From the NCBI RefSeq assembly GCF_964019385.1, contig NC_088646.1:12524734-12588733 (forward strand): a DNA stretch of 64,000 nucleotides, given 5' to 3'. Made by a program: the position numbers and the translations under genes. The notes below the pieces were generated by a model. The model made no database searches, was not told where the DNA came from, and was given only the letters and a program-made list of their open reading frames with translations. Shown piece after piece: positions 44,001 through 50,267 of this stretch (within the stretch, counting starts at the first letter, position 1; every line of letters begins with the position of its first letter). This stretch comes from Sycon ciliatum. Its lineage: Eukaryota > Porifera > Calcarea > Leucosolenida > Sycettidae.

Positions 44001-45130
44001 ACTTCAGACTATGGTCCTATGGACTAGGCAGAGAGATGACCCTGACAGCTTTGTATTCACCACATTCATTGATGGCAGTAAACTGAGTCCATCACACAAC
44101 TAACTTTAAGTGGCCACTTTCAGGACATTGCTGCAATGGCAGCCCAGCACCTCTTCTTCTGAATACACACTGCAGTGATCAGTGGCCATGGAGATGCACA
44201 TGTGCCACACAGAGTTATTGTTGTGTTAGTAGCAGTAGTGGCATCCATGAATGAGTGTATTTTGCAGGCACTTAGAAAATGATATTATTATCCTGCATTT
44301 GCCAGAGGTACCTCTAAGTTTCTAACCATCAGTTGAATGACAGAAAGAAAATATTCTGTTCTGCACGCAATGTCTACCATGAGTGAGTCACACTTACATT
44401 TGCTGCATAATGTGATTCAACAGAATGCCGTCCGCCAGCAATACAACGGTGTTACACCTATATCGATCTTCGTATGTCCTGACCTGCAGAGTCCAGGAAC
44501 ATGAATGGTGACAAAACATCACGCACCATGCGTATACACACCATAGAAAATGTCTGTGAAGAACATGTCATACAAAGTCGCGAACAAACAACGCCAACAC
44601 GGTCATGTCAGAGAAGGAAGCAGTATGTATGATTGTCACAATAAGATATTGTAGCATTCGATCCCGGTGGACTGAGTCAAAAGTGCCGGTCTTTCATCCC
44701 ATGGTCTATCATTTCCTCGTGTTGGAAAGATCTTCGCTCGCCCAGAGCACAATACCCAGGCAAGCACACGAACTGACACGAGCACAATTTCGTACTGGTT
44801 CGTGTGTCCCACACCGTCCCTCCTCCACAACACCAGCACACGCATAAAAAACAGAACACGGAAGTACCCGTACTCGCACTAATAGAATCTTGTGCTCGGC
44901 CTCATGTCCTCCTCGGTGGGAGTTTAGTCACGATATCTCACTTTAGGCATGACAATATCTGACACAAACATGCTCGCAACGGTTTTCACATGTGCGACAT
45001 CTGTGCATACGGCCCAGATTTGTAACGGTGTTACTAGCGTCAAGGCAAAAGAACAACAGTACTGCACCAATCAACCTACCCATGCCATCAATGGCGAACT
45101 GAGGAAATTTGCCAATTTAGTCTCCGCCAT
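13185..45130 (-). CDS. CCDC88: CCDC88 family protein (Girdin/Daple-like), 36 coding exons
   Basis: Scaffold and non-receptor activator of trimeric G proteins. Vertebrate relatives link G-alpha-i, actin, dynein and Dishevelled signalling. Exons, 5' to 3': 45130-45080, 44483-44398, 41450-41342, 40883-40814, 40625-40567, 40147-40064, 39685-39621, 39433-39358, 39131-39081, 38059-37911, 37523-37442, 37181-37023, 36426-36336, 36061-36006, 35560-35484, 34909-34842, 34710-34641, 34218-34053, 33500-33373, 29871-29782, about 28909-28209, 27096-26737, 26154-25975, 22644-22555, 22308-22245, 21167-21114, 20513-20451, 20233-20171, 19555-19361, 17342-17197, 16853-16779, 16603-16543, 16035-15745, 15216-15052, 14623-14293, 13828-13185. 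All have AG/GT borders, and phases join except between exons 20 and 21. The predicted length is about 1,755 aa, slightly shorter than vertebrate Girdin or Daple. Order of parts: HOOK domain, coiled coils, low-complexity linker, coiled coils, basic segment, GBA motif, Ser/Thr-rich tail, C-terminal YGCV. Family assignment rests on HOOK, GBA and C-terminus together. The GCV end favours a Daple-like or pre-duplication ancestor. Confidence 0.92.
13906..14095. mobile_element. Mariner/pogo-type MITE in intron 35
   Basis: TA-flanked ends TACAGTCAACTTTGCGTAT (left) and AAGTTGACCGTA (right) form partly decayed inverted repeats. Internal halves with ATTCGCGAA mirror each other. There is no coding capacity. 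Confidence 0.72.
14848..15006. repeat. Poly-C and (CA)n microsatellite
   Basis: Two C13 runs (about 14849-14862 and 14896-14910) separated by imperfect CA repeats lead into about 38 perfect CA units ending at 15006. It lies in intron 34, next to the GBA exon donor. On the minus strand this is GT repeat sequence. Confidence 0.97.
15052..15216 (-). CDS. CCDC88: CCDC88-like: exon 34 with GBA motif
   Basis: A 55-codon exon, phase 0 at both ends. After a Ser/Arg-rich half it contains [14 protein letters not shown], whose core VTLEDFL (15082-15102) fits the published GBA consensus: hydrophobic, S/T, hydrophobic, any, D/E, F, hydrophobic. The Phe is the residue that, when mutated in Girdin, abolishes binding and activation of G-alpha-i. 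The surrounding EVVTL-xx-FLxE matches Girdin/Daple closely. Exact G-alpha specificity cannot be read from sequence. The donor (CGG|GTACGA) lies only about 45 bp from a 115-bp CA microsatellite. Confidence 0.9.
15376..15607. mobile_element. ~230-bp MITE with 20-bp inverted ends
   Basis: The left end TTGCAAGTACTGTAATTTCA pairs with the complement of the right end around CTGAAATTAGAGTACTTGCA. The interior contains several ACCGAAA/TTTCGGT pairs. It lies in intron 33, non-coding. Confidence 0.72.
15745..16035 (-). CDS. CCDC88: CCDC88-like: exon 33, Ser-rich segment before the GBA exon
   Basis: A 97-codon exon, phase 0 at both ends, with acceptor CTGTAG and donor GGT|GTAAGT. It encodes [15 protein letters not shown], then [33 protein letters not shown] and a final acidic HSHEDEDG. 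The composition fits the disordered, phosphorylatable region between coiled coil and GBA motif in the family. No domain is recognised. Because it is symmetric (phase 0/0), skipping would keep the frame. Confidence 0.85.
16543..22644 (-). CDS. CCDC88: CCDC88-like: second coiled-coil block and basic segment (exons 24-32)
   Basis: Exon 24 is Ser/Asp-rich ([18 protein letters not shown]). Exons 25-29 encode heptads such as [16 protein letters not shown] and [16 protein letters not shown], ending with a Gln-rich helix in exon 29. Exon 30 starts [20 protein letters not shown], closely matching the family block ALEQMNSNL. Exon 31 reads [18 protein letters not shown]. Exon 32 gives the Lys-rich [17 protein letters not shown], equivalent to the basic phosphoinositide-binding stretch of Girdin. 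Exons 25-29 are all joined in phase 0, which permits in-frame skipping. The intron between exons 29 and 30 carries a 350-bp CACACATACACC-type microsatellite and a 1.4-kb TTAA-flanked element. Confidence 0.9.
17370..18787. mobile_element. Kolobok/piggyBac-like non-autonomous element, copy 1
   Basis: TTAA at 17370-17373 and 18784-18787 flank inverted ends AGGGGAAGTCTGGTGAAAAA and the complement of CACCGGACTTCCCCT. TTAA target duplications with AGGGG termini fit Kolobok best; piggyBac also uses TTAA. The interior holds blocks such as CGAATGGTCTTTGTCCGAGG (near 17435) that reappear in a related element at 60121-61349. Minus-strand open pieces between 18240 and 18600 include a short helical stretch ([16 protein letters not shown]) of unknown origin, but no transposase is present. 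It lies within intron 29 of the CCDC88-like gene. Confidence 0.8.
18960..19316. repeat. Long compound (CACACATACACC)n minisatellite with poly-C ends
   Basis: About 240 bp of ACACATACACC-type units (period 11-14) are bounded by C12 at 18965-18979 and C-rich runs to 19300. Both strands are free of stops in some frames, producing spurious low-complexity open frames. Confidence 0.96.
20574..20646. repeat. Half-copy of a hairpin repeat family
   Basis: The stretch with CAGTCAGTCAAGTGTCAAGT followed by ATGAGCTCCAGTGTGGGG matches the right arm of the complete hairpin at 24396-24557. A related core occurs twice near 54.3-54.9 kb. It lies in an intron of the CCDC88-like gene. Confidence 0.7.
21440..21656 (+). 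pseudogene. 5'-truncated LINE 3' end (CR1/L2-like)
   Basis: The plus strand reads [14 protein letters not shown], then [10 protein letters not shown], and a stop at about 21632. This is the usual C-terminal tail of the CR1/L2/Jockey-type LINE polyprotein (W/F-N-x-L-P-x-x-[IL]-R then S-F). The stop is followed by an A-rich tail with AATAAAATACAATACAAA. Only the last about 60 codons remain, as typical for a dead-on-arrival insertion. It lies in intron 25 of the CCDC88-like gene, antisense to it. Confidence 0.72.
22940..23003. repeat. 10-bp tandem repeat (CATCCCTAGG)n
   Basis: Five to six units of CATCCCTAGG or TATCCCTAGG, intronic. Confidence 0.93.
23960..24075. repeat. Imperfect GACAACACCGT tandem repeat
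   Basis: Units of about 14 bp centred on TGACAACACCG, best preserved at 24008-24075. Intronic, with no coding role apparent. Confidence 0.75.
24396..24557. mobile_element. 162-bp foldback (hairpin) element
   Basis: The left arm 24397-24450 (AAAATGTTTGCTCCCAACAC then CGGAGCTCGCGCTTTCCGCC) is complementary to the right arm 24502-24556 with few mismatches. The loop contains GAGTCAGTCAAGTGTCAAGT. Related pieces lie at 20574-20646, 54287-54428 and 54763-54905. Confidence 0.82.
24890..25812. mobile_element. 920-bp TIR element in intron 23
   Basis: The ends TACTTGGTCCAGCTCATCGC and the complement of GCGATGAGCCGGACCAAGTA continue inward as CAATTGTCGCTTATC on both sides. TA flanks suggest a mariner-like or TA-targeting family. 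Plus-strand open frames inside (for example 25298-25555) match nothing I recognise. Non-autonomous. Confidence 0.8.
25975..27096 (-). CDS. CCDC88: CCDC88-like: exons 22-23, low-complexity linker
   Basis: Exon 22 (27096-26737) begins [15 protein letters not shown], passes through an acidic stretch ([19 protein letters not shown]) and becomes Ala/Ser/Thr/Pro-rich. Exon 23 (26154-25975) continues with [15 protein letters not shown] and a hydrophobic, Val/Gly-rich segment, then [13 protein letters not shown]. About 180 residues of unstructured sequence thus split the coiled coil. I know of no counterpart at this place in vertebrate Girdin, so it is probably lineage-specific. Splice phases on both sides are consistent (GA|G, AG|T, CA|G). 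Exon 22 is separated from exon 21 by an intron holding a 120-bp GT microsatellite and a tRNA-like sequence. Confidence 0.82.
26486..26554 (-). other. tRNA-Ser/Leu-like sequence (pseudogene or SINE head)
   Basis: On the minus strand a perfect A box, TGGCCGAGTGG, is followed by a variable section and a B-box-like GAGTTTGAGACCC. The A box form is typical of class II tRNAs. The anticodon arm does not fold well, so a working tRNA is unlikely. Confidence 0.5.
27193..27312. repeat. (GT)n microsatellite, ~120 bp
   Basis: Nearly pure GT repeats with one interruption (GCGTGCACGCGC) near 27248-27259, in intron 21. Confidence 0.98.
27311..27384 (+). other. tRNA-like sequence abutting the GT repeat
   Basis: A-box-like TGGTGCAGTGG is followed by a B-box match GGGTTCGATTCCC. 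The 5' CCATAT can pair with ATATGG-like 3' sequence. The anticodon stem is weak (CGATT/AATCG around TCC). Probably a SINE head or tRNA pseudogene. Confidence 0.5.
28209..29871 (-). CDS. CCDC88: CCDC88-like: exons 20-21, coiled coil with QT-motif tail
   Basis: Exon 20 (29871-29782) reads [15 protein letters not shown] and ends in phase 2 (AG|GTATGG). Exon 21 is the largest central exon, about 700 bp. It encodes a long Glu/Arg-rich coiled coil, then a Pro/Ser/Met-rich stretch with the pair ACVQTTC and MACQTEVE just before the donor at 28208. The most attractive acceptor for exon 21 (TGTAG at 28910-28911) starts in phase 0 and does not join exon 20. An acceptor 11 bases further in (ACAAG, exon starting about 28898) restores the frame, or a small exon between them has been missed. 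The coding assignment is solid but this one junction is not. Confidence 0.82.
29395..29487. repeat. 33-bp tandem repeat, three units
   Basis: Units containing CAGACACAAGAAGTTCATGG and GTGACGAGGACAAC repeat three times with few changes. The length is a multiple of three. One plus-strand frame reads as an 11-residue acidic repeat, but no flanking splice sites or conserved context support translation. Intron 20. Confidence 0.88.
29700..29724. repeat. Poly-G tract
   Basis: About 24 near-consecutive G residues, about 60 bp from the exon 20 donor. Confidence 0.95.
29992..31275 (+). pseudogene. piggyBac transposase pseudogene with left terminal repeat
   Basis: TTAA at 29992-29995 followed by CCCTTTAAAAGCCGACCCAT marks a piggyBac-type left end. 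The open frame at 30304-30969 has an acidic Ser/Asp-rich N-terminus ([13 protein letters not shown]), a Gly/Arg-rich stretch, then [21 protein letters not shown], the start of the DDE_Tnp_1_7 domain. After a stop and frameshift the domain resumes at 31069 with [20 protein letters not shown] and [11 protein letters not shown], which contains the first catalytic Asp. Everything beyond, including the second and third Asp, is missing. It lies in intron 19 of the CCDC88-like gene, antisense. Defective. Confidence 0.85.
31716..32199. mobile_element. ~480-bp MITE, Harbinger-like ends
   Basis: The left end GGTTGCATTTGGTTGG and the right end complementary to GGTTGCGTTTGGTTGG are flanked by TCA on both sides (31714-31716 and 32199-32201). 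The interior carries many copies of CCATTCCAGAATGGGAAT in both orientations. A 3-bp target duplication fits PIF/Harbinger, though TCA is not its usual TWA. Confidence 0.75.
32205..32575. repeat. ~180-bp tandem duplication, intron 19
   Basis: Two diverged units share CATTGACACT, AGAATAGTTCGCAATT and TTTCCTATGGCCCTGGGGTC, at about 32213-32395 and 32396-32560. Non-coding. It may represent a subterminal part of a DNA transposon. Confidence 0.8.
33373..39131 (-). CDS. CCDC88: CCDC88-like: first coiled-coil block (exons 9-19)
   Basis: Eleven short exons encode charged heptad-rich helices. Exon 9 reads [17 protein letters not shown]. Exon 12 carries [17 protein letters not shown], the counterpart of the strongly conserved DELDALREKA block of Girdin, which confirms the register. 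Exon 10 encodes a Gly/Pro/Ser-rich lead-in before the helix. Exon 19 reads [18 protein letters not shown]. Exon lengths are mostly 51-166 bp and not multiples of three, but all neighbouring phases agree. Introns carry MITEs at 33699-33927, 35238-35433 and 38422-38705 and several tandem repeats. Confidence 0.9.
33699..33927. mobile_element. ~230-bp element with CTGTAAGTC inverted ends
   Basis: CTGTAAGTC at 33699 and GACTTACAG at 33919 form the ends. The interior is rich in GGCCGAAA/TTTCGGCC in both orientations. Intron 18. Confidence 0.6.
35238..35433 (-). mobile_element. Complete mariner-type MITE in intron 15
   Basis: TA-flanked CAGTAAAACCTGTGACTAA and the complement of TTAGTTACAGGTTTTACTG form good inverted ends. 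The body is the reverse complement of the MITE at 2949-3135 and 3427-3590, proving dispersal of one family. Confidence 0.85.
36698..36815. repeat. 20-bp tandem repeat, about six units
   Basis: AATCACTGCAATGAAGTACT repeats nearly perfectly, intron 13. Confidence 0.96.
37790..37915. repeat. ~57-bp tandem repeat that includes the exon 10 donor
   Basis: Units with TAAGACATCCGCAGCTTAC followed by ATCTGTTAATCCAGCAGACA occur two and a half times. The last unit runs into exon 10, so its real donor CAGAT|GTAAGC is copied twice further into the intron as ACAGAT|GTAAGC and ACAGAC|GTAAGC. Confidence 0.85.
38422..38705. mobile_element. Pogo/Tigger-like MITE, 284 bp
   Basis: TACAGTTGAACATCGATTAT at the left and its complement at the right are near-perfect over more than 20 bp, with TA at both borders. 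The sequence type CAGTTGAAC is characteristic of pogo/Tigger. Intron 9. Confidence 0.85.
39358..45130 (-). CDS. CCDC88: CCDC88-like: HOOK domain exons (1-8)
   Basis: Exon 1 opens with [17 protein letters not shown], matching the family start where a short helix precedes S-P-L-x-x-W-V. Exon 2 gives VRTYEDRY and [15 protein letters not shown], and exon 3 gives [20 protein letters not shown]. Exon 4 supplies [11 protein letters not shown] and exon 5 [14 protein letters not shown]. Exon 6 supplies [13 protein letters not shown] ending LIQE, exon 7 [11 protein letters not shown] and exon 8 [13 protein letters not shown]. These blocks follow vertebrate Girdin in order and spacing, including the THN motif at the end of the HOOK domain. 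The start codon at 45128-45130 is the first in frame and has no competing upstream ATG in the same open stretch. In relatives this domain binds dynein light intermediate chain and microtubule-associated partners. Introns 1 and 2 are the longest here and contain a Harbinger-like pseudogene. Confidence 0.92.
39896..39963. repeat. 22-bp tandem repeat, three units
   Basis: AACTCCTGCACCAGTACCTGCA repeated three times, intron 6. Confidence 0.95.
40962..41037. repeat. (CT)n microsatellite
   Basis: About 35 CT units ending directly at the donor of a possible cassette exon at 41044-41126. Confidence 0.98.
41044..41126 (-). other. Candidate cryptic or poison exon in the HOOK region
   Basis: An 83-bp segment with good splice signals (TTGACAG acceptor, CG|GTAAGG donor) and an open frame ([16 protein letters not shown], then KFVSDD) sits between exons 3 and 4. 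It has no counterpart in the HOOK domain. Exons 3 and 4 join in frame without it. Its inclusion would shift the frame into a TAG within exon 4. It is either a regulated nonsense-mediated-decay exon or a chance open stretch. Confidence 0.35.
41570..41600. repeat. Poly-C tract
   Basis: GC-rich run ending in C17 at 41585-41600. A second C20 tract lies at 41793-41811. Both are in intron 2. Confidence 0.9.
41955..43290 (+). pseudogene. PIF/Harbinger-like (DDE_Tnp_4) transposase pseudogene
   Basis: Plus-strand pieces in several frames follow the order of a DDE_Tnp_4 transposase: [16 protein letters not shown] (about 41960), a block [19 protein letters not shown] (about 42525), [19 protein letters not shown] (about 42630), then [20 protein letters not shown] (about 42830) and [11 protein letters not shown] (about 42985). 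A frameshifted [10 protein letters not shown] follows. [11 protein letters not shown] is the second-catalytic-residue region and HVERVIG the third. At least three frameshifts and stops separate the blocks, so the copy is dead. It lies in intron 2 of the CCDC88-like gene. Terminal repeats were not found. Confidence 0.8.
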
Positions 45131-45779
45131 AGCTGCTGCTCGCTTCCAAACGTCGCAGAGAAGTCCTAAGCGACAAGGCGAACGGGTTGGCAATAGCGTA
45201 GATCCCCGTCCAGCTACAACGCCTCAACTGCAGAAAACCGAGCCCTCCGGCCTCGTTCACAGCTGACAGTTCAGTCTCTTCCAACACATTTTCAAAAATG
45301 AGTCAAGGCCTCTCCAGGTTCGGCTCCAACGCCATTGCTTTAGCGCAAATAATAAGTAAAGATGAGGCAAGCCTACACAGATACCCGAGATGGAGACTGA
45401 AAATGCACACGACTGCGGGCTATGTAAAATTGGTTGATCCTGTGCAGCATCGATATATCTCACTACTCGCAGTTAGTAGTTTTGCAGCGCGAAAGAAATG
45501 TCCAGCGAACGTTGATCAGCCCCACTTCACAAACGACAAACCTATTTTCCGCTGAGTCGTTGCAGCTCTATCGTCGAGTACGAGTCCGCCACCGCACTGG
45601 CACTTCACAGCCTGAGTATGTGGGCAGTATGGCCCATGCCCAAGATCGAGTAAGGCAAGACTACTCTTGCCCATGCCATGGCCCACAACATGCATGATCT
45701 CCACAGGCACAGACTCAGGTCAGTCCACAGACATGCACATGCACAGAGTAAGTAGAGCTGGAGTACGAGTCAGTCAGTG
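45131..45779. other. 5' flank of the CCDC88-like gene
   Basis: Probable promoter and 5' untranslated region, with moderately CpG-containing sequence near 45170-45260. There is no clear TATA box and no other gene. Confidence 0.4.
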
Positions 45780-46359
45780 TACAGTCTGTATCGGCTATAG
45801 CGTACCCTTTTGATTTCCGTGATTTTATCACTATAACCGATGCATCACTATAATAATTATGCGATACGATCGATTTTTTTTCTTTTTTCAATCTACACAT
45901 GAAAGGCAAGGAAATACAAGGTACAATCATCATGACATGTACTTCCAGCATGGCGTTTTGACAAATGAGCATATGCTGCATAGTTGACAGTGCCCGCATT
46001 TCCATAAAAAATTCTGTTATGTGCATGTACATGTACATCATGTATCACTATAAAAAAAAGCAACGTGAAGAAAGTAAAAAAATTGGGCCTTTGATATTAT
46101 TGCTACATGTATTTTTAAGTTATCACAATAGCCGATAATATTATAGTGTGTTATGCATGTTTTGATTCTTTGTTGCCATCATAATATTAATATCCGATAT
46201 ATCATTACATCCGATAATATTGGTTATAGTGATATTTGTACTGGATAAAATACGTTTCGCTTTTGATATTTCGTACCAATATCACTGTAGCCGATATACC
46301 GGATATAAGAATATTATTCTTATATCCGGTCACTATAGCTATAGCCGATACAGACTGTA
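45780..46359. mobile_element. 580-bp TA-flanked TIR element
   Basis: TACAGTCTGTATCGGCTATA at the left and its complement at the right are near-perfect. The interior is rich in ATATCCGATAT/CACTATAACCG motifs, resembling the element at 60829-61341. Mariner/pogo-like and non-autonomous. Confidence 0.85.
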
Positions 46360-46921
46360 CAAGACTACATGACTTTTTTAAAGTTTTTTTTTACGGTAGA
46401 CGCCTACGGTAACGGTCCGGACCGATAGATCTGCTATGCACGAGTATGCTATGGCATGGCATGGACCTATCTAGCTATACACAGTCATAATGACTATTGT
46501 ACGTATCAAGAGTGCATAAACACGTGTTTTAAATTATTTATGGACTTTTGTCTTGCACATAATACAGTCATGATTATTGTGATTATTGTATACCGGTATA
46601 CATGTATCTACAGACAGACTCAGTAGATCTACCACTCCCCGGTCCGGCCCTGCACATGGAGACTCTACTCTCTAGTCTAGTACTGTCTCTACCATGCATG
46701 CATGGCAAACAGACCGAGACAATGCACAGACTCAGTCAGACCCGAACAAATGCAACCAGTTACCTGAGTCAGTGCAGTGATATTCATGGTGATCATGGTG
46801 ATGGAGCTGATCGCACTTTTTTTATACCGGTAATAATGTGCACATCCCTACAAAGACTATAGCCTAGTATAGGCCATAAGGTAATGAAACGGACAAAGAC
46901 AAAAATGGGAGTAGTACTAGT

Positions 46922-46960
46922 CTTGTAGCACCTACTAGTACTACTAGTAGGTGCTACAAG
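46922..46960. repeat. 39-bp near-perfect palindrome
   Basis: CTTGTAGCACCTACTAGT and its complement lie around a 3-bp centre with no real loop. It is preceded by TAGTACTAGT sequence. No target duplication is evident. Confidence 0.85.
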
Positions 46961-47073
46961 ACTCAAGACTTGAGCTGTTCTGGTCAGGCGCAGGGCACTC
47001 CTCCGACCATCCCGGGGTCGGAATCAACATGGACTGTGCAGGCCAAGCAAGGGGGTATACCATGGTATACTAC

Positions 47074-47110
47074 CAAGAGTACATAACCCCTGGGGGGTTA
47101 TGTACTCTTG
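47074..47110. repeat. 37-bp palindrome
   Basis: CAAGAGTACATAACCCC is mirrored by GGGGTTATGTACTCTTG (one extra G in the centre). A separate GTATACCATGGTATAC palindrome lies at 47055-47070. Confidence 0.85.
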
Positions 47111-47471
47111 TCTTGATACTACTAATAAGTATGAATGATAGACTTAAATACAAGAGCATCTGAAAATGCAACAGAACATGCAGCAAGATGCAGCAAGAGA
47201 TCATAATGATGCCCTGTAGGCTGTACTCGGCTAGGCTGTAGATCTCGTTGTAGTACACTAGCACTGAATCTGACAGATCTACTACTACCAGTACGAGTAG
47301 TACTAGTAGTAATCAGTGGTAATACAACCTGCTAAATCCGATCGCGTGAGTTTGCGCCCTACCATGTACCAGATCACATCCCAGTTTTATCGTAGGTCCG
47401 ATCCGGTCGATATCGGCCATGTATGAAGAATTGAAGATTCTACAAAATGACATAATATTATGTAGTACATG

Positions 47472-47671
47472 TACAGTCAGACCTCGCATATACCGGTAAC
47501 CGCACACGTCCGTTTTCCACAAAAATATCCGGATTGGCAAGGGAGCCGGATAATCGAATACACGTACTGTATGTATGCATGGCATATGCTGTAAATCGGT
47601 AACCAACGATTTTCTTCCGGATGGTGAGGGATCCGGATAAAAGAGGACCGGATAAGCGAGGTCTGACTGTA
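47472..47671. mobile_element. 200-bp pogo-like MITE
   Basis: TACAGTCAGACCTCGCATAT at the left and the complement of GCGAGGTCTGACTGTA at the right, TA-flanked. The interior includes CCGGATAA motifs on both strands. Non-coding. Confidence 0.85.
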
Positions 47672-48696
47672 TAGTACATGATTGATCGATTGTGGGGTAG
47701 GTCATGTTTTTGGAACGGCCGGGTTCAGATGGTCATGAAGACCGCGGCTCTACCAACCACGGAGGTTGTAGTAAGATCGCTTTCCCGAACACGGTGGTCT
47801 CCGCCTTGACATGCTGTCAACCAACAACATGACCACTGATCATGATGACTGTTTCAACAAAACAAGGTTTAGTTAGTAGAATGTACATGCACTACAGCTA
47901 AAATACTTCTAAAGTACAATAATAGTATGGGGTGATCACAGTGTACTGACTGTAGACCATGGTAGACTGTAGTGTAGTACAAGTCAATAGCCCGGCTAGC
48001 GACTTGTCCTACTAGTACTACTACTAGTACTACACTGTAGAGTGTAGTAGTGGTAGATCTACCGGCGGTAGACCTCCGCTGAGAACTAGACTGCGGTGGC
48101 AAGTGTCAGCTCGGTTCAGCTCAGCTCAGACTCGGGGGAAAAAAGCAGTCACCTCAACAAGTCCCCTACCCGGTGTGCAAGTAGTTAGATACGGCATCAC
48201 CATGGTCCAGACAGCCAAGCGGCTCCAGTTTTCTGGCTTCAATCCGCAACTCACAACCGGTATTGCCTATTACAGTAATACAGACAGTATGTAGATCTAC
48301 ATGTCATGGACATGACTTGTAATGGCAGACCCTGCGTGTAGTTATCGCATTCCACAGTTGTCCACAGTTTGCAAAGTCACAAAGACGCTTGATGCAACAG
48401 ATATACATGTAATCATCGCAGTCATCAGTGATTATGTGTCACGCTAGCTGAATCCCTACCGATCGTTTGAAATTGGTATTCGGAGAAATAATGTACAGAG
48501 GAAGACTTAGTGTAACTTTGAACAGATATGCAGAGCCTACTTCAGTATACAGGTGGAATCCTGATAATTCAAACCTCAAAATGCCAGGAAAAAACTTCTA
48601 ATTATCCGGACATTCTAATTATCCAAACATGAACCCACAACACAATATGTATGTCAAAATGCTCTCATGGTCACGCAGAGTTGCGCTGTGGACCTC
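47672..48696. other. Intergenic sequence without recognised gene
   Basis: Contains many short TACTAGTACT-type palindromes (about 48010-48035) and, from about 48550, what looks like one decayed end of a TIR element (TACAGGTGGAATCCTGATAA). No exon signal. Confidence 0.45.
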
Positions 48697-50041
48697 AGGC
48701 TGCGTTTACACGACAACGCTGGGGGCGAAAACGCAACGAAATCCTTTCGGATCCATGGTTTACACGGTACGCCGAGCAAAACGTGAAAGTTGTACACCAA
48801 AACGGAAGAAAACCAAAACGCTGGCAAAGGTGGAAGAATTTGAAAACGGAAATGTTGTGCTGGATAAATTCGGGTGTGTAAACCAGGGAGTAGTAAAATA
48901 CAGTATTTTACTACTCCCTGGTGTAAACAGTCGAAACGGTGTGCTAGCCTAGTTTTCCGTCACGTTTGTTTCGTTTTCGGCCGTTTACACGGATCCGACA
49001 ATCCAAAAAAATGTTTTTACAATTTTCGTCATGTGACGTGTGCTGTCGTGTGCCTGTTTTCAAACATTACTTGAGTATGATTGGTGCTTCCACGGCAACA
49101 CTTGGCACATGACAAACTTTGGCGGATTCTTTGCTCTCGTGTAGACGCTTGAAAACGATACAAACGGAGACCACCTCGATCGGATCGGCTTTGATCGTGT
49201 AAGGCCACACTTTGTTTTTTCTATGTTTCTCGTCGGCAAATTTTAACAAAAGGTACGCGGGCGGGCGGAAAAAAAACAAAGGCCAAGGAAAAAACAAGAA
49301 CAATTTCTACTGAAAACTGTATACATTTTACAATGTTCATGTATACATTGTACAATCATGTACATGTAGTCTCATACATGATTGCACTACATTATCACAT
49401 CAGCCCACGAATATCAGGCAAACTGCAACAATGTCAATGAGAGCATAAAGTTTGATTACGAGATGGCGAAGAGAACATACATTTATCTGCTATCGCATCA
49501 ACAAACGTTTCCCACTCGTCATTAGGTTAATTTTTGGTTTTGTTACTTAAACGTTCTTGTGTCCGCTTATCAAACTCTTGTCTCCATGCTGCTCATCTTT
49601 TCCTTGCCATGCGTCTATTGCTTGGATTTTCTGCCTACGACATCGTTCCACAGACGCCAGTTGCCGCGGAACTCGTCCGAGTTACTGTTCCTGGGACCCA
49701 CGAGGCTCAGCTCAGCCAGTGAACGACTGAAAGCTTCGTCATGACAGCCTTCATCGCAGCAAACAGACGAGGAGCGCTCCTTTGCTGCATGCTGTGGTGC
49801 AAACGTTTACGATTATTGATTGACGCATCTAGCTGCTGCAGCATGTGCAGCGTACAATACATACATGTACACATGTACGTAGTATGAACTTGTTTTTTCT
49901 TCCGAAATTTCTGAAAACCTACGCGGGCGATGACGAGAAACATAGAAAAAACAAAGTGTGGCCTAAACGTACGAAAACGAAAAAAGAAATGTGGGACTGA
50001 AAACGGAAAACTGACCGTGCGTTGTCGTGTAAACGCAGCCT
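48697..50041. mobile_element. 1.35-kb TIR element, non-autonomous
   Basis: AGGCTGCGTTTACACGACAA at 48697 and its complement at 50041 are perfect over more than 20 bp. Inside, GGCCACACTTTGTTTTTTCT at 49202 recurs inverted near 49965. The frames within encode nothing recognisable. The CAGGG palindromic insertion at 48884-48920 sits inside it. hAT-like ends are possible, but I see no clean 8-bp target duplication. Confidence 0.82.
48876..48928. mobile_element. 37-bp palindromic micro-insertion with 8-bp target duplication
   Basis: The palindrome 48884-48920 (CAGGGAGTAGTAAAATAC, one central base, then its exact complement) is flanked by identical 8-bp repeats GTGTAAAC at 48876-48883 and 48921-48928. 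CAGGG ends and an 8-bp duplication are features of hAT elements. This would be two terminal repeats joined with no interior. A sister copy is at 61465-61502. Confidence 0.8.
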
Positions 50042-50267
50042 ACACACAGATTTCACGGATACTGAGCTGACCGGCACAGCCTGCTCATGCAAACTGAACA
50101 GTGAACTGACCAGTACAATGTACAGTGAACTTCGAATTACACTTTGCTAACTTCGAATTATCAGCAATTATCAAAGAGTTGAAAAATATCAATGAACTCC
50201 GTACAGAATCCTGCGGCTGAAAACAAGAAATTCTGCAGCAATTCTGCAAGTAGCCTACTGGAAGATT

